Assembly: GCF_011764545.1 (NCBI RefSeq)
Contig: NZ_AP022870.1
Coordinates: 9,306,001-9,370,000 of the forward strand
Direction: 5' to 3'
From: Phytohabitans flavus
GTDB taxonomy: Bacteria > Actinomycetota > Actinomycetes > Mycobacteriales > Micromonosporaceae
Length of the DNA stretch: 64,000 nucleotides
A program made the translations under genes and the position numbers. A model generated the notes under the pieces. The model did no database searches. It worked only from the letters and a program-made list of their open reading frames with translations, and had not been told where the DNA came from. Shown here piece by piece: positions 16,057 through 25,484 of the stretch (positions are counted from its first letter, which is position 1; each line of letters begins with the position of its first letter).

Positions 16057-17613
16057 ATGCGTCGTTTGGTGTCCTCGGTGGTGGTTGCGCTGGGCTTGGT
16101 CGGCGTCGGCCTGGCCGCCTTCCCGGCACCCGCTGTGGCGGCCGGTAAGAAGGTCTGCACCATCGAGGACTCCAAGCTCGACGAGCTGTCCGGGCTCGTG
16201 GCCACCAGCGGTGGGTACATCACGATCAACGACAGCAGCGAGTCGGCCAACCGCAAGCGCGTCTTCTACCTCGACGGCAAGTGCACCGTCACGAAGAATG
16301 TGCAGTACACCGGCTCCGGCCCGCGTGACACCGAGGACCTCGCGATCTCGCCGGATGGCAAGACGCTCTGGATCGCGGACGTCGGTGACAATCCCGAGGC
16401 CAGCGAGCGGCGCAGCAGCGTCGCGCTGTGGACCATGCCGGTCGGCGGCGGGTCGCGCCCGACGCTGCACCGCGTGGCGTACCCCGGCGGCAAGCACCAC
16501 GACGCCGAGGCGCTGCTCATCGGCGCCAACAACACGCCGATCATCATCACCAAGACCGGGGGCAAGGCCGAGCTGTACAGCCCGTCCGCCGCGCTCAAGG
16601 CCGACAACAACACGCCCGTGCCACTCAAGAAGGTGGGCGAGGTCACGCTGCCGAAGACGGAGACCGACAACCCGTTCGGCGCGGTCGGGCGGCTCACGGT
16701 CACCGGCGCGGCCCGCGCGCCCGACGGCAGCCGGGTCGTCCTGCGCACCTACGCGGACGCGTTCGAGTTCGACGTGGCCGGCGGCGACGTGGTCAAGGCG
16801 CTCACCACTGGCGAGCCGCGCGTGACCCCGCTCGACAGCGACGTGTTCGGCGAGGCCATCGCGTACAGCGCGGATGGCAAGACCTTCGTTACCGTCTCGG
16901 ACCTGGGCAGGCTCGACCAAAACACAAGCAACGACATGTTCCGGTACACGCCGTCCAAGGACAAGCCGAAGGAGCCGGTCGCGGCCGACCTTCAGGGCGG
17001 GACGAGCGGCGGCTCGGGACGGTCGTGGACCGACGACCTGACGATCGGCGACATCACGGCCATGGTGGCCGTGGTCGGGGTGATCGGCGCGCTCCTGGTG
17101 GGCGCCGGCATCTTCGGCATCTTGCGGGCCCGCCGCCGCGCGGCCGATGAGCCGGCGCCGCTGAAGGGCGGTCCGCAGGACAGCCCGTCCGGCTCGATCG
17201 GCCGCACGTCCGGCGCCGCGAGCGTCGCTTCCGCGTCCGCCTCGGTCGACAAGGGTTTCGGGTACGACGAGGCGAGCTGGGACCGCCGGCCGGGCGGCTT
17301 CGACGACGGCTACCGCTCGGGGCGGCCCGACGACGACTACCAGCCCGCCGGCAACACGTACGGGTCGGCTCGCCCGGCGTCCTCCGGCGGTGGCGGTGGT
17401 GTGTACGGCGGCTCCGGCGCCAAGGGCGGCGGGGGCGTGTACGGCGGCGGCAACGGCAACGGCAACGGTGGTGGCAACGTCTACGGCGGTGGCGGACAGA
17501 GCCGCCCGCCGCGGGAGAGCCCGCCGGTCACGGGCGGCACCCACTCGTCGGGCGGCGTCTACGGCCGTCCACAGGGCGGCGGTGGTACGTACCCGCCCGA
17601 CGAGCGCTACTGA
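16057..17613 (+). CDS. Secreted/membrane-anchored beta-propeller-like protein with Gly-rich tail
   Basis: A protein of about 518 residues. It starts with a signal peptide (about 1-30, ending AVAA) and has an extracytoplasmic domain (about 33-310) with repeated propeller-like blades such as DTEDLAISPDGKTLWIADVGDN and GEAIAYSADGKTFVTVSD. A membrane helix follows (about 328-352), then a cytoplasmic tail rich in Gly, Tyr and Ser with repeated VYGGG/VYGRP units. The ATG at 16057 is chosen because it starts the signal peptide directly. It follows hflX by 50 bp. Function is unknown; the layout suggests a surface sensor or scaffold. Confidence 0.75.
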   Translation: MRRLVSSVVVALGLVGVGLAAFPAPAVAAGKKVCTIEDSKLDELSGLVATSGGYITINDSSESANRKRVFYLDGKCTVTKNVQYTGSGPRDTEDLAISPDGKTLWIADVGDNPEASERRSSVALWTMPVGGGSRPTLHRVAYPGGKHHDAEALLIGANNTPIIITKTGGKAELYSPSAALKADNNTPVPLKKVGEVTLPKTETDNPFGAVGRLTVTGAARAPDGSRVVLRTYADAFEFDVAGGDVVKALTTGEPRVTPLDSDVFGEAIAYSADGKTFVTVSDLGRLDQNTSNDMFRYTPSKDKPKEPVAADLQGGTSGGSGRSWTDDLTIGDITAMVAVVGVIGALLVGAGIFGILRARRRAADEPAPLKGGPQDSPSGSIGRTSGAASVASASASVDKGFGYDEASWDRRPGGFDDGYRSGRPDDDYQPAGNTYGSARPASSGGGGGVYGGSGAKGGGGVYGGGNGNGNGGGNVYGGGGQSRPPRESPPVTGGTHSSGGVYGRPQGGGGTYPPDERY

Positions 17614-17656
17614 CTCCGCTCTCCCTGTACTTGGCTCTCGCCTACTTGGCTCTCGC

Positions 17657-18478
17657 CTACTTGACGCGGCGGAGCACGGCCACGACCCGGCCGAGGATCG
17701 TGGCGTCGTCGCCGGGGATCGGGTCGAAGGCCGCGTTCTGCGGCATCAGCCACACGTGCCCGTCCTTGCGGCGATACGTCTTCACGGTCGCCTCGCCCTC
17801 GATCATCGCGGCCACGATCTCGCCCGCGTTGGCGGTGGGCTGCTGGCGCACGACCACCCAGTCGCCGTCGCAGATCGCCGCCTCGACCATCGAGTCGCCC
17901 TTGACCTGGAGCATGAAGACCTCGCCCTCGCCGACCAGCTCACGCGGCAGCGGGAAGACGTCTTCCACGGCCTGCTCGGCGAGGATCGGCCCACCGGCGG
18001 CGATGCGGCCCAGCATCGGCACATACGCCGGGGCGGGGCGCGCGGCCCGCGCGGTCTCGTCGTCGAGCATCTCGCTCGGCGGCCGCACGTCGACGGCGCG
18101 GGGACGGTTGGGGTCGCGGCGCAGGAAGCCCTTCCGCTCCAGCTCCTTCAGCTGGTAGGCCACGCTCGACGGGGAGACGAGCCCGACCGCCTCGCCGATC
18201 TCGCGCACGCTCGGCGGGTATCCGTAGCGCTCCACCCAGTCGCGGATGAACTCGAGGATCCGCCGCTGCCGCGCGGTCAGGTCGGCGGTCACCAGGTCCG
18301 GGAAGGAACTGACCACCGGCGTGACGGCGCGCAGCGCGGGCGCGTCGGCGCTCCGGGACCGGGCCGGGCTACGCCGCCGGGTGCCGGTCTCCGCCGTTGC
18401 CTTGGCGCTCTTCTGCTGGGTCGGCGCTTGCCGCCCGCCTCGCTCGTCGGTGGGCACGGGTCGGTCCTCCCTGGTCAC
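17657..18478 (-). CDS. lexA: LexA, SOS repressor
   Basis: A 273-residue self-cleaving repressor. Residues 1-60 are a poorly conserved basic N-terminal extension. The winged HTH (about 65-130) reads [33 protein letters not shown] and [18 protein letters not shown]. The peptidase half has the Ala-Gly cleavage site (A161-G162 in GRIAAGGPI) and the catalytic dyad S196 (GDSM) and K233 (EATVKTY). RecA filaments on single-stranded DNA trigger cleavage. The true start could be further in. It is divergent from a LysM protein gene, with a LexA box between them, as in M. tuberculosis Rv2720/Rv2719c. Confidence 0.96.
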   Translation of the reverse strand: MTREDRPVPTDERGGRQAPTQQKSAKATAETGTRRRSPARSRSADAPALRAVTPVVSSFPDLVTADLTARQRRILEFIRDWVERYGYPPSVREIGEAVGLVSPSSVAYQLKELERKGFLRRDPNRPRAVDVRPPSEMLDDETARAARPAPAYVPMLGRIAAGGPILAEQAVEDVFPLPRELVGEGEVFMLQVKGDSMVEAAICDGDWVVVRQQPTANAGEIVAAMIEGEATVKTYRRKDGHVWLMPQNAAFDPIPGDDATILGRVVAVLRRVK

Positions 18479-18687
18479 GGTGGTGCGTCGCGGTGCGCGG
18501 TGGTGCTCGTCGCCCCGACCGGCCGCCTGTTTGTGGGGTTAGTGCCGCGGTGCCCCGGATCGGTGGACTCACCGTATCGGCAAGATTGGCCAGTTTCAAA
18601 CATCTGTACGACCTGCGTGTCGGCGTGTCGTGCGCCAACCCTCGACATCGCACACATGTTCTGGTAGACCATCGTACGTCCGTTCGA

Positions 18688-18703
18688 TCGAACTGCTGTT
18701 CGA
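18688..18703. promoter_or_regulatory. LexA (SOS) box
   Basis: TCGAACTGCTGTTCGA matches the Gram-positive/actinobacterial SOS box CGAACNNNNGTTCG exactly and is a 16-base near-palindrome. It lies 20 bp upstream of the LysM gene start and about 210 bp upstream of lexA. The overlapping palindrome GTTCGATCGAAC (18682-18693) extends the dyad. Confidence 0.88.
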
Positions 18704-18722
18704 CCAAGGGTCGGGTCAATCG

Positions 18723-19184
18723 ATGGGGGCCGGTATGCACACGATGGAAGCACAGGTCGCGATGGGTCCGTGCCGCACTCGCGCCACGTCGGGCGGGTCG
18801 GCCATGGGCGGTGTGCTGGCGCTGGCGACGGCGGCGGGCGTCGTGCCCACCCGCCACACGCCGCCCGTCCGGGCTGCCGCTCGTGCCCGAGGTGCCGCCA
18901 AGCCAAGGCTGCGGCTCACCCGCCGGGGGCGAGTGGTCGTGTTCGCGTTCTTCCTCCTGCTCGCCGCGGCCGCGGTCACGGTGGCCGCCTCCGCCTCCCG
19001 CGCCGCCGACCGGTCCGGCCCCGCGACCACCACGGTGGTCGAGCGGGGCGACACGCTCTGGTCCATCGCCGACCGCCACCACCTCAGCGGCGACCGCCTG
19101 GCCGTGATCGAGGAGATCCGCCGGCTGAACTCCCTGGACGACTACACCGTCTACGCCGGGCAGGAGCTGAGGCTCCCCGGCTGA
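18723..19184 (+). CDS. SOS-linked membrane protein with LysM domain (Rv2719c/DivS-like)
   Basis: A protein of 153 residues: a variable N-terminus, basic juxtamembrane stretch RLRLTRRGR, one membrane helix (about 71-93), then an extracytoplasmic LysM domain (about 103-152) with the typical VVERGDTLWSIADRHH and TVYAGQELRLPG. In Mycobacterium the equivalent gene (Rv2719c) and in Corynebacterium DivS are DNA-damage-induced division regulators encoded divergently from lexA; the LexA box in this promoter supports the same role. The ATG at 18723 is chosen, with an ATG at 18735 as alternative. Membership in the DivS/Rv2719c group is by context and domain layout, not alignment. Confidence 0.83.
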   Translation: MGAGMHTMEAQVAMGPCRTRATSGGSAMGGVLALATAAGVVPTRHTPPVRAAARARGAAKPRLRLTRRGRVVVFAFFLLLAAAAVTVAASASRAADRSGPATTTVVERGDTLWSIADRHHLSGDRLAVIEEIRRLNSLDDYTVYAGQELRLPG

Positions 19185-19303
19185 CCAGGCCATCTCGGGC
19201 GCGTTCGCGGGTCAACGCGTCATGAGATCCACACCACTGCGACACCTAGCGGCAGGAATGACGTTGAGCTTGCGTCAGCGCGTCCGCTGGCATAACGTCG
19301 AAC

Positions 19304-19320
19304 CCCTAGATGTAGTAGTT
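19304..19320. promoter_or_regulatory. Candidate NrdR box upstream of nrdR-nrdJ
   Basis: CCCCTAGATGTAGTAGTT contains the dyad CTAGATGTAG, similar in form to NrdR boxes in nrd promoters. It lies about 165 bp upstream of nrdR. No clear second box was found, so support is moderate. Several TCCACA elements (19336, 19352, 19392) lie downstream of it. Confidence 0.4.
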
Positions 19321-19483
19321 ACAAGGGTGTAAGTCGTCCACAGGTTGGGTTTGGCTCCACACAGCTTTCCCACACGTCATACACAGCCGTGTCCACAGGC
19401 CGTGGCGTTCGGCTGGGTATCAGTGTGCCCGAAAGTTGTCGTAGGGGACGCGTAACCTCGGTGTGCTGAAGGGAGGGGAGTCG

Positions 19484-20008
19484 ATGCGCTGTCCGTATTG
19501 TCGGCACGCCGACTCCCGGGTCGTCGACTCGCGAGAGGCCGACGACGGCCAGTTGATCCGCCGCCGCCGGGCTTGCCCGCAGTGTGGCAAGCGGTTCACG
19601 ACCGTCGAGGAAGCGGTGTTGGCCGTCGTCAAGCGCAGCGGGGTGACCGAGCCGTTCAGCCGGACGAAGATCGTCGGTGGTGTGCGCAAGGCGTGTCAGG
19701 GACGGCCGGTCGACGAGGACGCGATCGCGCTCCTCGCGCAGAAGGTCGAGGAGACCGTCCGGGCTCGCGGCGCCGCCGAGATCCCCAGCCACGACGTGGG
19801 CCTGGCCATCTTGGGGCCGCTGCGCGAGCTGGACGAGGTGGCTTACCTGCGGTTTGCGAGCGTCTACAGGTCGTTCGAGTCGCTGGGCGACTTCGAGCGC
19901 GAGATCGCGACACTGCGTGCGGCCGCGGCGGCGCGGGACGGCGCCGGGCGAGTGGAGGGCTCGAGTCGCCCTCCGGTGCCCGAGCCGGCCGGCGAGCGTA
20001 CCCCGTAG
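19484..20008 (+). CDS. nrdR: Transcriptional repressor NrdR
   Basis: A repressor of ribonucleotide reductase genes, about 174 residues. The zinc ribbon has cysteines 3, 6, 31 and 34 (MRCPYC, CPQC), and the ATP-cone domain (about 49-139) starts [20 protein letters not shown] and senses ATP/dATP. The ATG at 19484 gives the canonical MRCPYC start, preceded by GGAGGGGAG. The C-terminal 35 residues are a low-complexity extension. It is followed within 52 bp by nrdJ, whose expression it presumably controls together with its own. Confidence 0.96.
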   Translation: MRCPYCRHADSRVVDSREADDGQLIRRRRACPQCGKRFTTVEEAVLAVVKRSGVTEPFSRTKIVGGVRKACQGRPVDEDAIALLAQKVEETVRARGAAEIPSHDVGLAILGPLRELDEVAYLRFASVYRSFESLGDFEREIATLRAAAAARDGAGRVEGSSRPPVPEPAGERTP

Positions 20009-20060
20009 TTTTTTCGGGTTTTGATCTTTAAGGTTTTCGCGGTTCCGAGGGGCATTGAGT

Positions 20061-22902
20061 ATGTCGGGGGAAGGCGTGACAGCAAGCAAGGGACGTGCGA
20101 CGCGCAGCGTGAGCGGGGGCTCAAGGTCGAGCGCGTGTGGACCACCGAGGGTGTGCACCCATATGACGAGGTCACCTGGGAGCGCCGCGACGTCGTGATG
20201 ACCAACTGGCGCGACGGCTCGATCAACTTCGAGCAGCGGGGCGTCGAGTTTCCCGACTTCTGGAGCGTCAACGCGGCCAACATCGTGACGACCAAGTACT
20301 TCCGCGGCGCGGTCGGGACGCCGCAGCGGGAATGGTCGCTCAGGCAGCTCATCGACCGGGTGGTGAAGACGTACCGCGCCGCGGGGAGGAGCACGGGTAC
20401 TTCGCCGCGCCGGGCGAGGCGGAGATCTTCGAGCACGAGCTGACCTGGATGCTGCTGCACCAGGTGTTCAGCTTCAACTCGCCGGTCTGGTTCAACGTGG
20501 GCACGCCCTCGCCACAGCAGGTCAGTGCCTGTTTCATCCTCGCGGTCGACGACTCGATGGACTCGATCCTCGACTGGTACAAGGAGGAGGGCCTGATCTT
20601 CAAGGGCGGGTCCGGCTCCGGTGTCAACCTCTCCCGCATCCGCTCCTCCAAGGAGCTGCTCTCCAGCGGGGGCACCGCGTCCGGCCCGGTCAGCTTCATG
20701 CGCGGCGCCGACGCGAGCGCTGGCACGATCAAGTCGGGCGGCGCCACGCGGCGCGCGGCCAAGATGGTGATCCTCGACGTCGACCACCCGGACATCGAGG
20801 AGTTCGTGCAGACCAAGGCGCGTGAGGAAGACAAGATCCGGGCGCTTCGCGACGCCGGCTTCGACATGGACCTCGGCGGTCACGACATCGTCAGCGTCCA
20901 GTACCAGAACGCCAACAACTCGGTGCGCGTCTCCGAGGAGTTCATGCGCGCGGTCGACGAGGGCGGCAGCTTCGACCTGCGGGCCCGCCTCGACGGCTCG
21001 GTGGTGCAGACGGTCGACGCCAAGAAGCTCTTCGGCGCGATCGCCCAGGCGGCGTGGGAGTGCGCCGACCCCGGCCTCCAGTACGACGACACGATCAACG
21101 ACTGGCACACCTGCCCCGAGACCGGCCGGATCACCGCGTCCAACCCCTGCTCGGAGTACCTGCACCTGGACAACTCCTCGTGCAACCTGGCCTCGCTCAA
21201 CCTCATGAAGTTCCTCCGCGCGGACGGCGGCTTCGAGGTGGAGAAGTTCGTGCGGTCGGTCGAGTTCGTCATCACCGCGATGGACATCTCGATCTGCTTC
21301 GCCGACTTCCCGACCGAGAAGATCGGGATCACCACCCGCGCCTACCGTCAGCTCGGCATCGGGTATGCCAACCTGGGCGCGCTGCTGATGGCCTCCGGCC
21401 TGCCGTACGACTCGGAGGCGGGCCGCTCGGTCGCCGGCGCCATCACCTCGCTGATGACCGGTACCGCGTACCGCCGCTCGGCCGAGATCGCTGGCGTGGT
21501 GGGCGCCTACGAGGGATACGCGCGCAACGCCGAGCCGCACAAGCGGGTCATGCGCAAGCACGCCGCCGCCAACGACGAGATCAAGCCGACCCACCCGGTG
21601 GCCACCGCGATCGTGCGCGAGGCGACCAAGCAGTGGACGCAGGGCAACAAGATCGGCGACAAGAACGGATGGCGCAACTCGCAGGCCTCCGTCCTCGCCC
21701 CCACCGGCACCATCGGCCTCATGATGGACTGCGACACCACCGGTGTGGAGCCCGACCTGGCGCTGGTCAAGTTCAAGAAGCTGGTCGGCGGCGGCTCGAT
21801 GCAGATCGTCAACCAGACGGTGCCGCGGGCGCTCCGCACGCTCGGCTACCCCGAGGAGCAGGTCGAGGCGATCGTCGAGCACATCTCGGAGCACGGCCAC
21901 GTGATCGACGCGCCGGGCCTCAAGTCGGAGCACTACGCGGTCTTCGACTGCGCGATGGGCGAGCGTTCGATCGCGCCGATGGGCCATGTGCGGATGATGG
22001 CGGCGATCCAGCCGTTCATCTCCGGTGCCATCTCCAAGACGGTCAACATGCCCGAGGCAGCCACCGTCGAGGACGTTGAGCAGATCTACCGCGAGGGCTG
22101 GAAGCTCGGCCTCAAGGCGCTGGCCATCTACCGCGACAACTGCAAGGTGGGCCAGCCGCTGTCCGCGGGCTCGTCGGCCAAGGTCTCGGTGCCGGCGGTC
22201 ATCACGGCGCCTGAGCCTGTGGTCGAGTACCGCCCGGTCCGCAAGCGGCTGCCGAAGAAGCGCCCCTCCGAGACGGTCTCCTTCTCGGTCGGCGGGGCCG
22301 AGGGCTACCTGACCGCCTCGTCGTACCCGGACGACGGCCTCGGCGAGGTCTTCCTCAAGATGTCCAAGCAGGGCTCCACGCTGGCCGGCGTGATGGACGC
22401 GTTCTCGGTGGCCATCTCGATCGGCCTCCAGTACGGGGTGCCGCTGGAGACGTTCGTCGGCAAGTTCACCAACATGCGCTTCGAGCCGGCGGGCATGACC
22501 GACGACCCGGACATCCGCATGGCCGCCTCGGTGATGGACTACATCTTCCGGCGGCTGGCGCTCGACTTCCTGCCGTATGAGCGCCGCGCCGAGCTGGGCA
22601 TCTTCACCGCTAAGGAGCGAGCCGCCCAGATCGCGGCGGAGTCCGAGGGCACGCTCGACCTGGCCGGCATGGCCCAGTCGGCGCCGGTCTCCGCCCCGGT
22701 CCCGCCGCCGTCGGCCACCGAAGCGCCGGAAGTGGCAGCCGCCAAGCCCGCGCCAAATGTGGGTTCCTCGACCGAGCTGCTGGAAGCGGTGATCGGCAAG
22801 GCGGCGGACGCCCCGCTCTGCTTCACCTGCGGCACCAAGATGCGCCCGGCCGGTAGTTGCTACGTGTGCGAGGGCTGCGGCTCCACGAGCGGCTGTAGCT
22901 GA
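20061..22902 (+). CDS. nrdJ: Adenosylcobalamin-dependent class II ribonucleotide reductase NrdJ (two one-base frameshifts as sequenced)
   Basis: Reduces ribonucleotides to deoxyribonucleotides using coenzyme B12; no oxygen is needed. About 947 residues after repair. The motifs FKGGSGSGVNLSRIRSS, NPCSEYLHLDNSSCNLASLN and APTGTIGLMMDCDTTG mark the catalytic barrel, and the C-terminal redox tail ends CFTCGTKMRPAGSCYVCEGC. Start is the ATG at 20061 with GAGGGG upstream. Two breaks occur: at G5 (20115-20119), before LKVERVWTTEGVHPYDEVTW, and at G4 (20383-20386), before EEHGYFAAPGEAEIFEHEL; each needs one extra G. An essential gene with two such breaks is best explained by sequence error. No B12 riboswitch is evident upstream. 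Confidence 0.93.
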
Positions 22903-22954
22903 CACAAGTCGGCCGCAGGCCCCGGCCGCTCCTTGAGAGACAAGTAACGCCCAG

Positions 22955-22980
22955 GTGCGGCTGCCGTTAGGCAGCCGCAC
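22955..22980 (+). terminator. Hairpin after nrdJ
   Basis: Perfect 11-bp stem GTGCGGCTGCC / GGCAGCCGCAC with a GTTA loop, about 50 bp after the nrdJ stop and followed by TGTCTCATTG. It is probably the nrdRJ terminator, although the T-run is weak. Confidence 0.7.
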
Positions 22981-23184
22981 TGTCTCATTGCGCGACCTGT
23001 CGATCTATCCATCATGGAGATTTGAGCTCGGCCCGACCGCCGGCCATGCCGGCCGGCGGTGCGGATCACGGAGGGCGCCGTGCGACGGCAAGGAGCACCG
23101 TCCCGATCGCGCGGGGCGGCGTGGGCGCGGTGGGTTGGGGTGTGAAACGCGGAGGGTGAGGCCGCGGGAGCAGCGGTCCGGACC

Positions 23185-24723
23185 CAATGCCACTCACCTT
23201 AGTTTGATCTTGGTGGGTGGGTGTGTCGGTGTGGGTTGGTGGTGTTGGTGTGGGTGATGATCGCTGGTCGTGTTTGGGGCTGGTGGGCGGTTGACGGACT
23301 GGGTCTCGGTGGGGTGTTGGCCGGGTCGGTGCCGCGGGATGTGGTCGATGCGGCGGTGGCGGTGTATGGCCGGGAGTCGAAGCGGTCGGATGGGAAGTTG
23401 CCGGCGCATGTGATGGTGTACTTCGCGATGGCGTTGGCGTTGTTCGCTGAGGATGACTATGAGGGGGTGCTCGCGCGGCTGGCTGAGCCGTTGATGGCGT
23501 GGGGGTGTTGGGATGCGAGTTGGTCGATGCCGGGTTCGGCGGGGATTACGCAGGCCCGGCAGCGGTTGGGGCCGAGCCGGTGCGGGAGGTGTTCGAGCGG
23601 GTGGCTCGGCCGGTGTGTGGGGTGTTGACCCGGGGTGCGTGGCTGGCTGGGCGGCGGTTGGTGTCGGTCGATGGAAGTGAGCTTGATGTGCCGGATAGTC
23701 CGGCCAACGCGGAGTTCTTCGGCTATGCCGGCGGGGCTACGAGACGTTCGGCGTTTCCCAAGGCCAGGTTGGTCACGTTGGTCGAGACCGGTTCGCGGGC
23801 GCCGATCGGTGCGGTGATCGGGCCGGTCGTGGGTAAAGGGCAGGGGGAGCAGAGCCTGGCCCGTGGGTTGTATCCGTTGCTGGAGCCGGGCATGCTGCTG
23901 TTGGCCGATCGTAACTTCTACGGCTGGCGCGACTGGTGTGCGGCTACCGATACCGGCGCGGACGTGTTGTGGCGGGCCGGTGGCGCTGGCGGCGCGATCG
24001 CCCTACCCGTCGTGCAAGATCTGCCCGACGGCTCGTATCTGACCGTGGTGTATGCCTCCCGGACGCGTCCAAGCGAACGTGACCGGATCCTCGCGCTGGC
24101 CCGTGACCCGGCCACCCGGGCCGACATCGACCCGCACCGCGCCCGCATCGCCCGGGTCGTGTCCTATCAGGTCACCGACCGCGCGGACAACGACGAACCG
24201 ATCAGCCTGCTCACCAGCATCCTGGACCCGGCCGACGCCCCGGCCGCCGTGCTGGCCGAGGCATACCACCAACGGTGGGACCACGAAACCAGCAACGGCC
24301 AACTCAAAACCCACCTGCGCGGCCCCGGACGGGTCCTACGCTCGAAAAGCCCGGCCATGGTGACCCAAGAAATCTACGGCTACCTGCTGACCCACTACGC
24401 GATCAGCGCCCTGATCTGCCAGGCCGCCACCGAAGCCGACATCGATCCCGACCAGGTCAAATTCCACCGCACCGTGCGTATCCTGCGCCGTCGGGTCCAA
24501 GACCCGACGGCATTTTCCCCCTGACCACCGCCACCACCTCATCGCCGCCATCGGCGCCGACATCACCCACCACCGACACCTCAACCAACACCGCCACCGC
24601 AGCTACCCCCGCGTCGTCAAACGCATGCGCCACAACAGCTACCGAGTCAAACAACCCCACGACACCGGCACCCGCCACACCAACCCACCCACCACCAAGA
24701 TCAAACTAAGGTGAGTGGCATTG
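23185..24723 (+). mobile_element. IS4-family insertion sequence, 1,539 bp, with 10-bp target duplication
   Basis: Terminal inverted repeats are perfect over 32 bp (23185-23216 and 24692-24723), starting CAATGCCACTCACCTTAG. The direct repeat GGTCCGGACC flanks both sides (23175-23184 and 24724-24733) and equals the centre of the R1 repeat, so it is read as a 10-bp target duplication. The single transposase gene ends inside the right inverted repeat and carries two frame changes. Confidence 0.9.
23257..24714 (+). pseudogene. IS4-family transposase, two frameshifts
   Basis: The frame from about 23257 encodes LAGSVPRDVVDAAVAVYGRE and KLPAHVMVYFAMALALF. It shifts at the GGGG run 23568-23571 into AEPVREVFERVARPV and then the DDE core: SVDGSELDVPDSPANAEFF, LLLADRNFYGW and the YHQRWDHETSNGQLKTHLRG motif with the glutamate. 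This frame stops at 24524, but the family's usual end SYPRVVKRMRHNSYRVK reads in the first frame to a stop at 24712-24714. The two breaks compensate: one missing base and one extra base (an extra T near 24522). As sequenced it is not translated whole. It may be a decayed copy, a slippage-regulated one, or partly a sequencing artefact. Confidence 0.85.
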
Positions 24724-24805
24724 GGTCCGGACCACCGCGGACATCGCGGTAGCCCAAATCTGCCTTTGGAATGGATTTTCCTATGGCCGTGAGCGGCGCG
24801 GGCGC

Positions 24806-25255
24806 TCAGGCGGCGCGGGTGAAGTACATGTGCCAGTTGGTCTCCCAGTCGCCGTCCTCGGTCGCGAATGCCTGCTGCCAGTGCACCGAGTCGGCCGTGA
24901 TCTCCGACCAGATGAAGCGGACGCGCACCGGCCGGCCCTCCCACACATCCGTGCCGGTGAACTCGCCCGTGCCGTCCTCGAAGCGCCCCACCACTGGCGG
25001 GTCCATGCGGCCCGTGCGGCTGTCTACCCAGTAGAGCGACCACAGTTCGGTGGCCGGGTCGTACGTGCGTACCGTGGCGCCGCGCCAGCCCTTCGTGGGG
25101 AAGGCGATCTCGTCGAAGTTGCCGGCGCCCTCGAAGAAGGCATGCGACACCGCGCGCCCGGGAAACTCCTCCCACTCGTCGCTGCCGGCCAGCCGCTTGG
25201 TCAGGTAGCGGTTGGCGACGTCCCAGGTGCCGACCAGGAAATCGAAGTTGTTCAT
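24806..25255 (-). CDS. Conserved hypothetical protein, DUF1579-like small beta-barrel
   Basis: A 149-residue soluble protein starting [18 protein letters not shown]. The opening FDFLVGTWD, the Trp/Tyr-rich alternating strands ([35 protein letters not shown]) and the length resemble DUF1579/lipocalin-like domains that bind small ligands; this is a fold-level guess. The ATG at 25255 directly begins the conserved motif. It lies 48 bp from the R1 half left by the IS4-type insertion, so its 3' flank has been rearranged. Confidence 0.68.
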   Translation of the reverse strand: MNNFDFLVGTWDVANRYLTKRLAGSDEWEEFPGRAVSHAFFEGAGNFDEIAFPTKGWRGATVRTYDPATELWSLYWVDSRTGRMDPPVVGRFEDGTGEFTGTDVWEGRPVRVRFIWSEITADSVHWQQAFATEDGDWETNWHMYFTRAA

Positions 25256-25484
25256 GCGGGCATCATCGGGGTGCGTGGCTGACAACCAGCGGCAGGAATT
25301 CTGGCGACGTTTTCCCGGGTACCGGCTAAGTTTGTCGCCGTGCATCTCGGCGTGCTTCCCCTCCCGCCCGCTAGCGGGCGGCTCCTCCACTGACACCCGC
25401 CGCCGGACCGGCCTAGGTCCCGCGGTCGATGGCTGCCGCCCGCATTCCCGCGGTCCCGTCAACCATCCACAGTGGAGACTTCGC

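Larger units (their letters stand above)
23134..24758 (-). repeat. Dispersed repeat R1, copy c (reverse), split by an insertion sequence
   Basis: The halves 23134-23184 and 24724-24758 together make a reverse-strand R1: GTGAGGCCGCGGGAGCAGC, then GGTCCGGACC, then ACCGCGGACATCGCGGTAGC. The central GGTCCGGACC is present on both sides of the 1,539-bp insertion. Confidence 0.88.

Noticed and set aside
20009-20060. Cobalamin riboswitch before nrdJ
   Set aside because: Only 52 bp separate nrdR and nrdJ and there is no B12-box-like sequence; the region before nrdR also shows none.
19864-22980. Minus-strand open frame of over 1,000 codons opposite nrdJ
   Set aside because: Its translation is Arg/Asp/Val/Gly-rich with no domain and it lies antisense to a highly conserved gene; in DNA this GC-rich the antisense third-base frame is often open.
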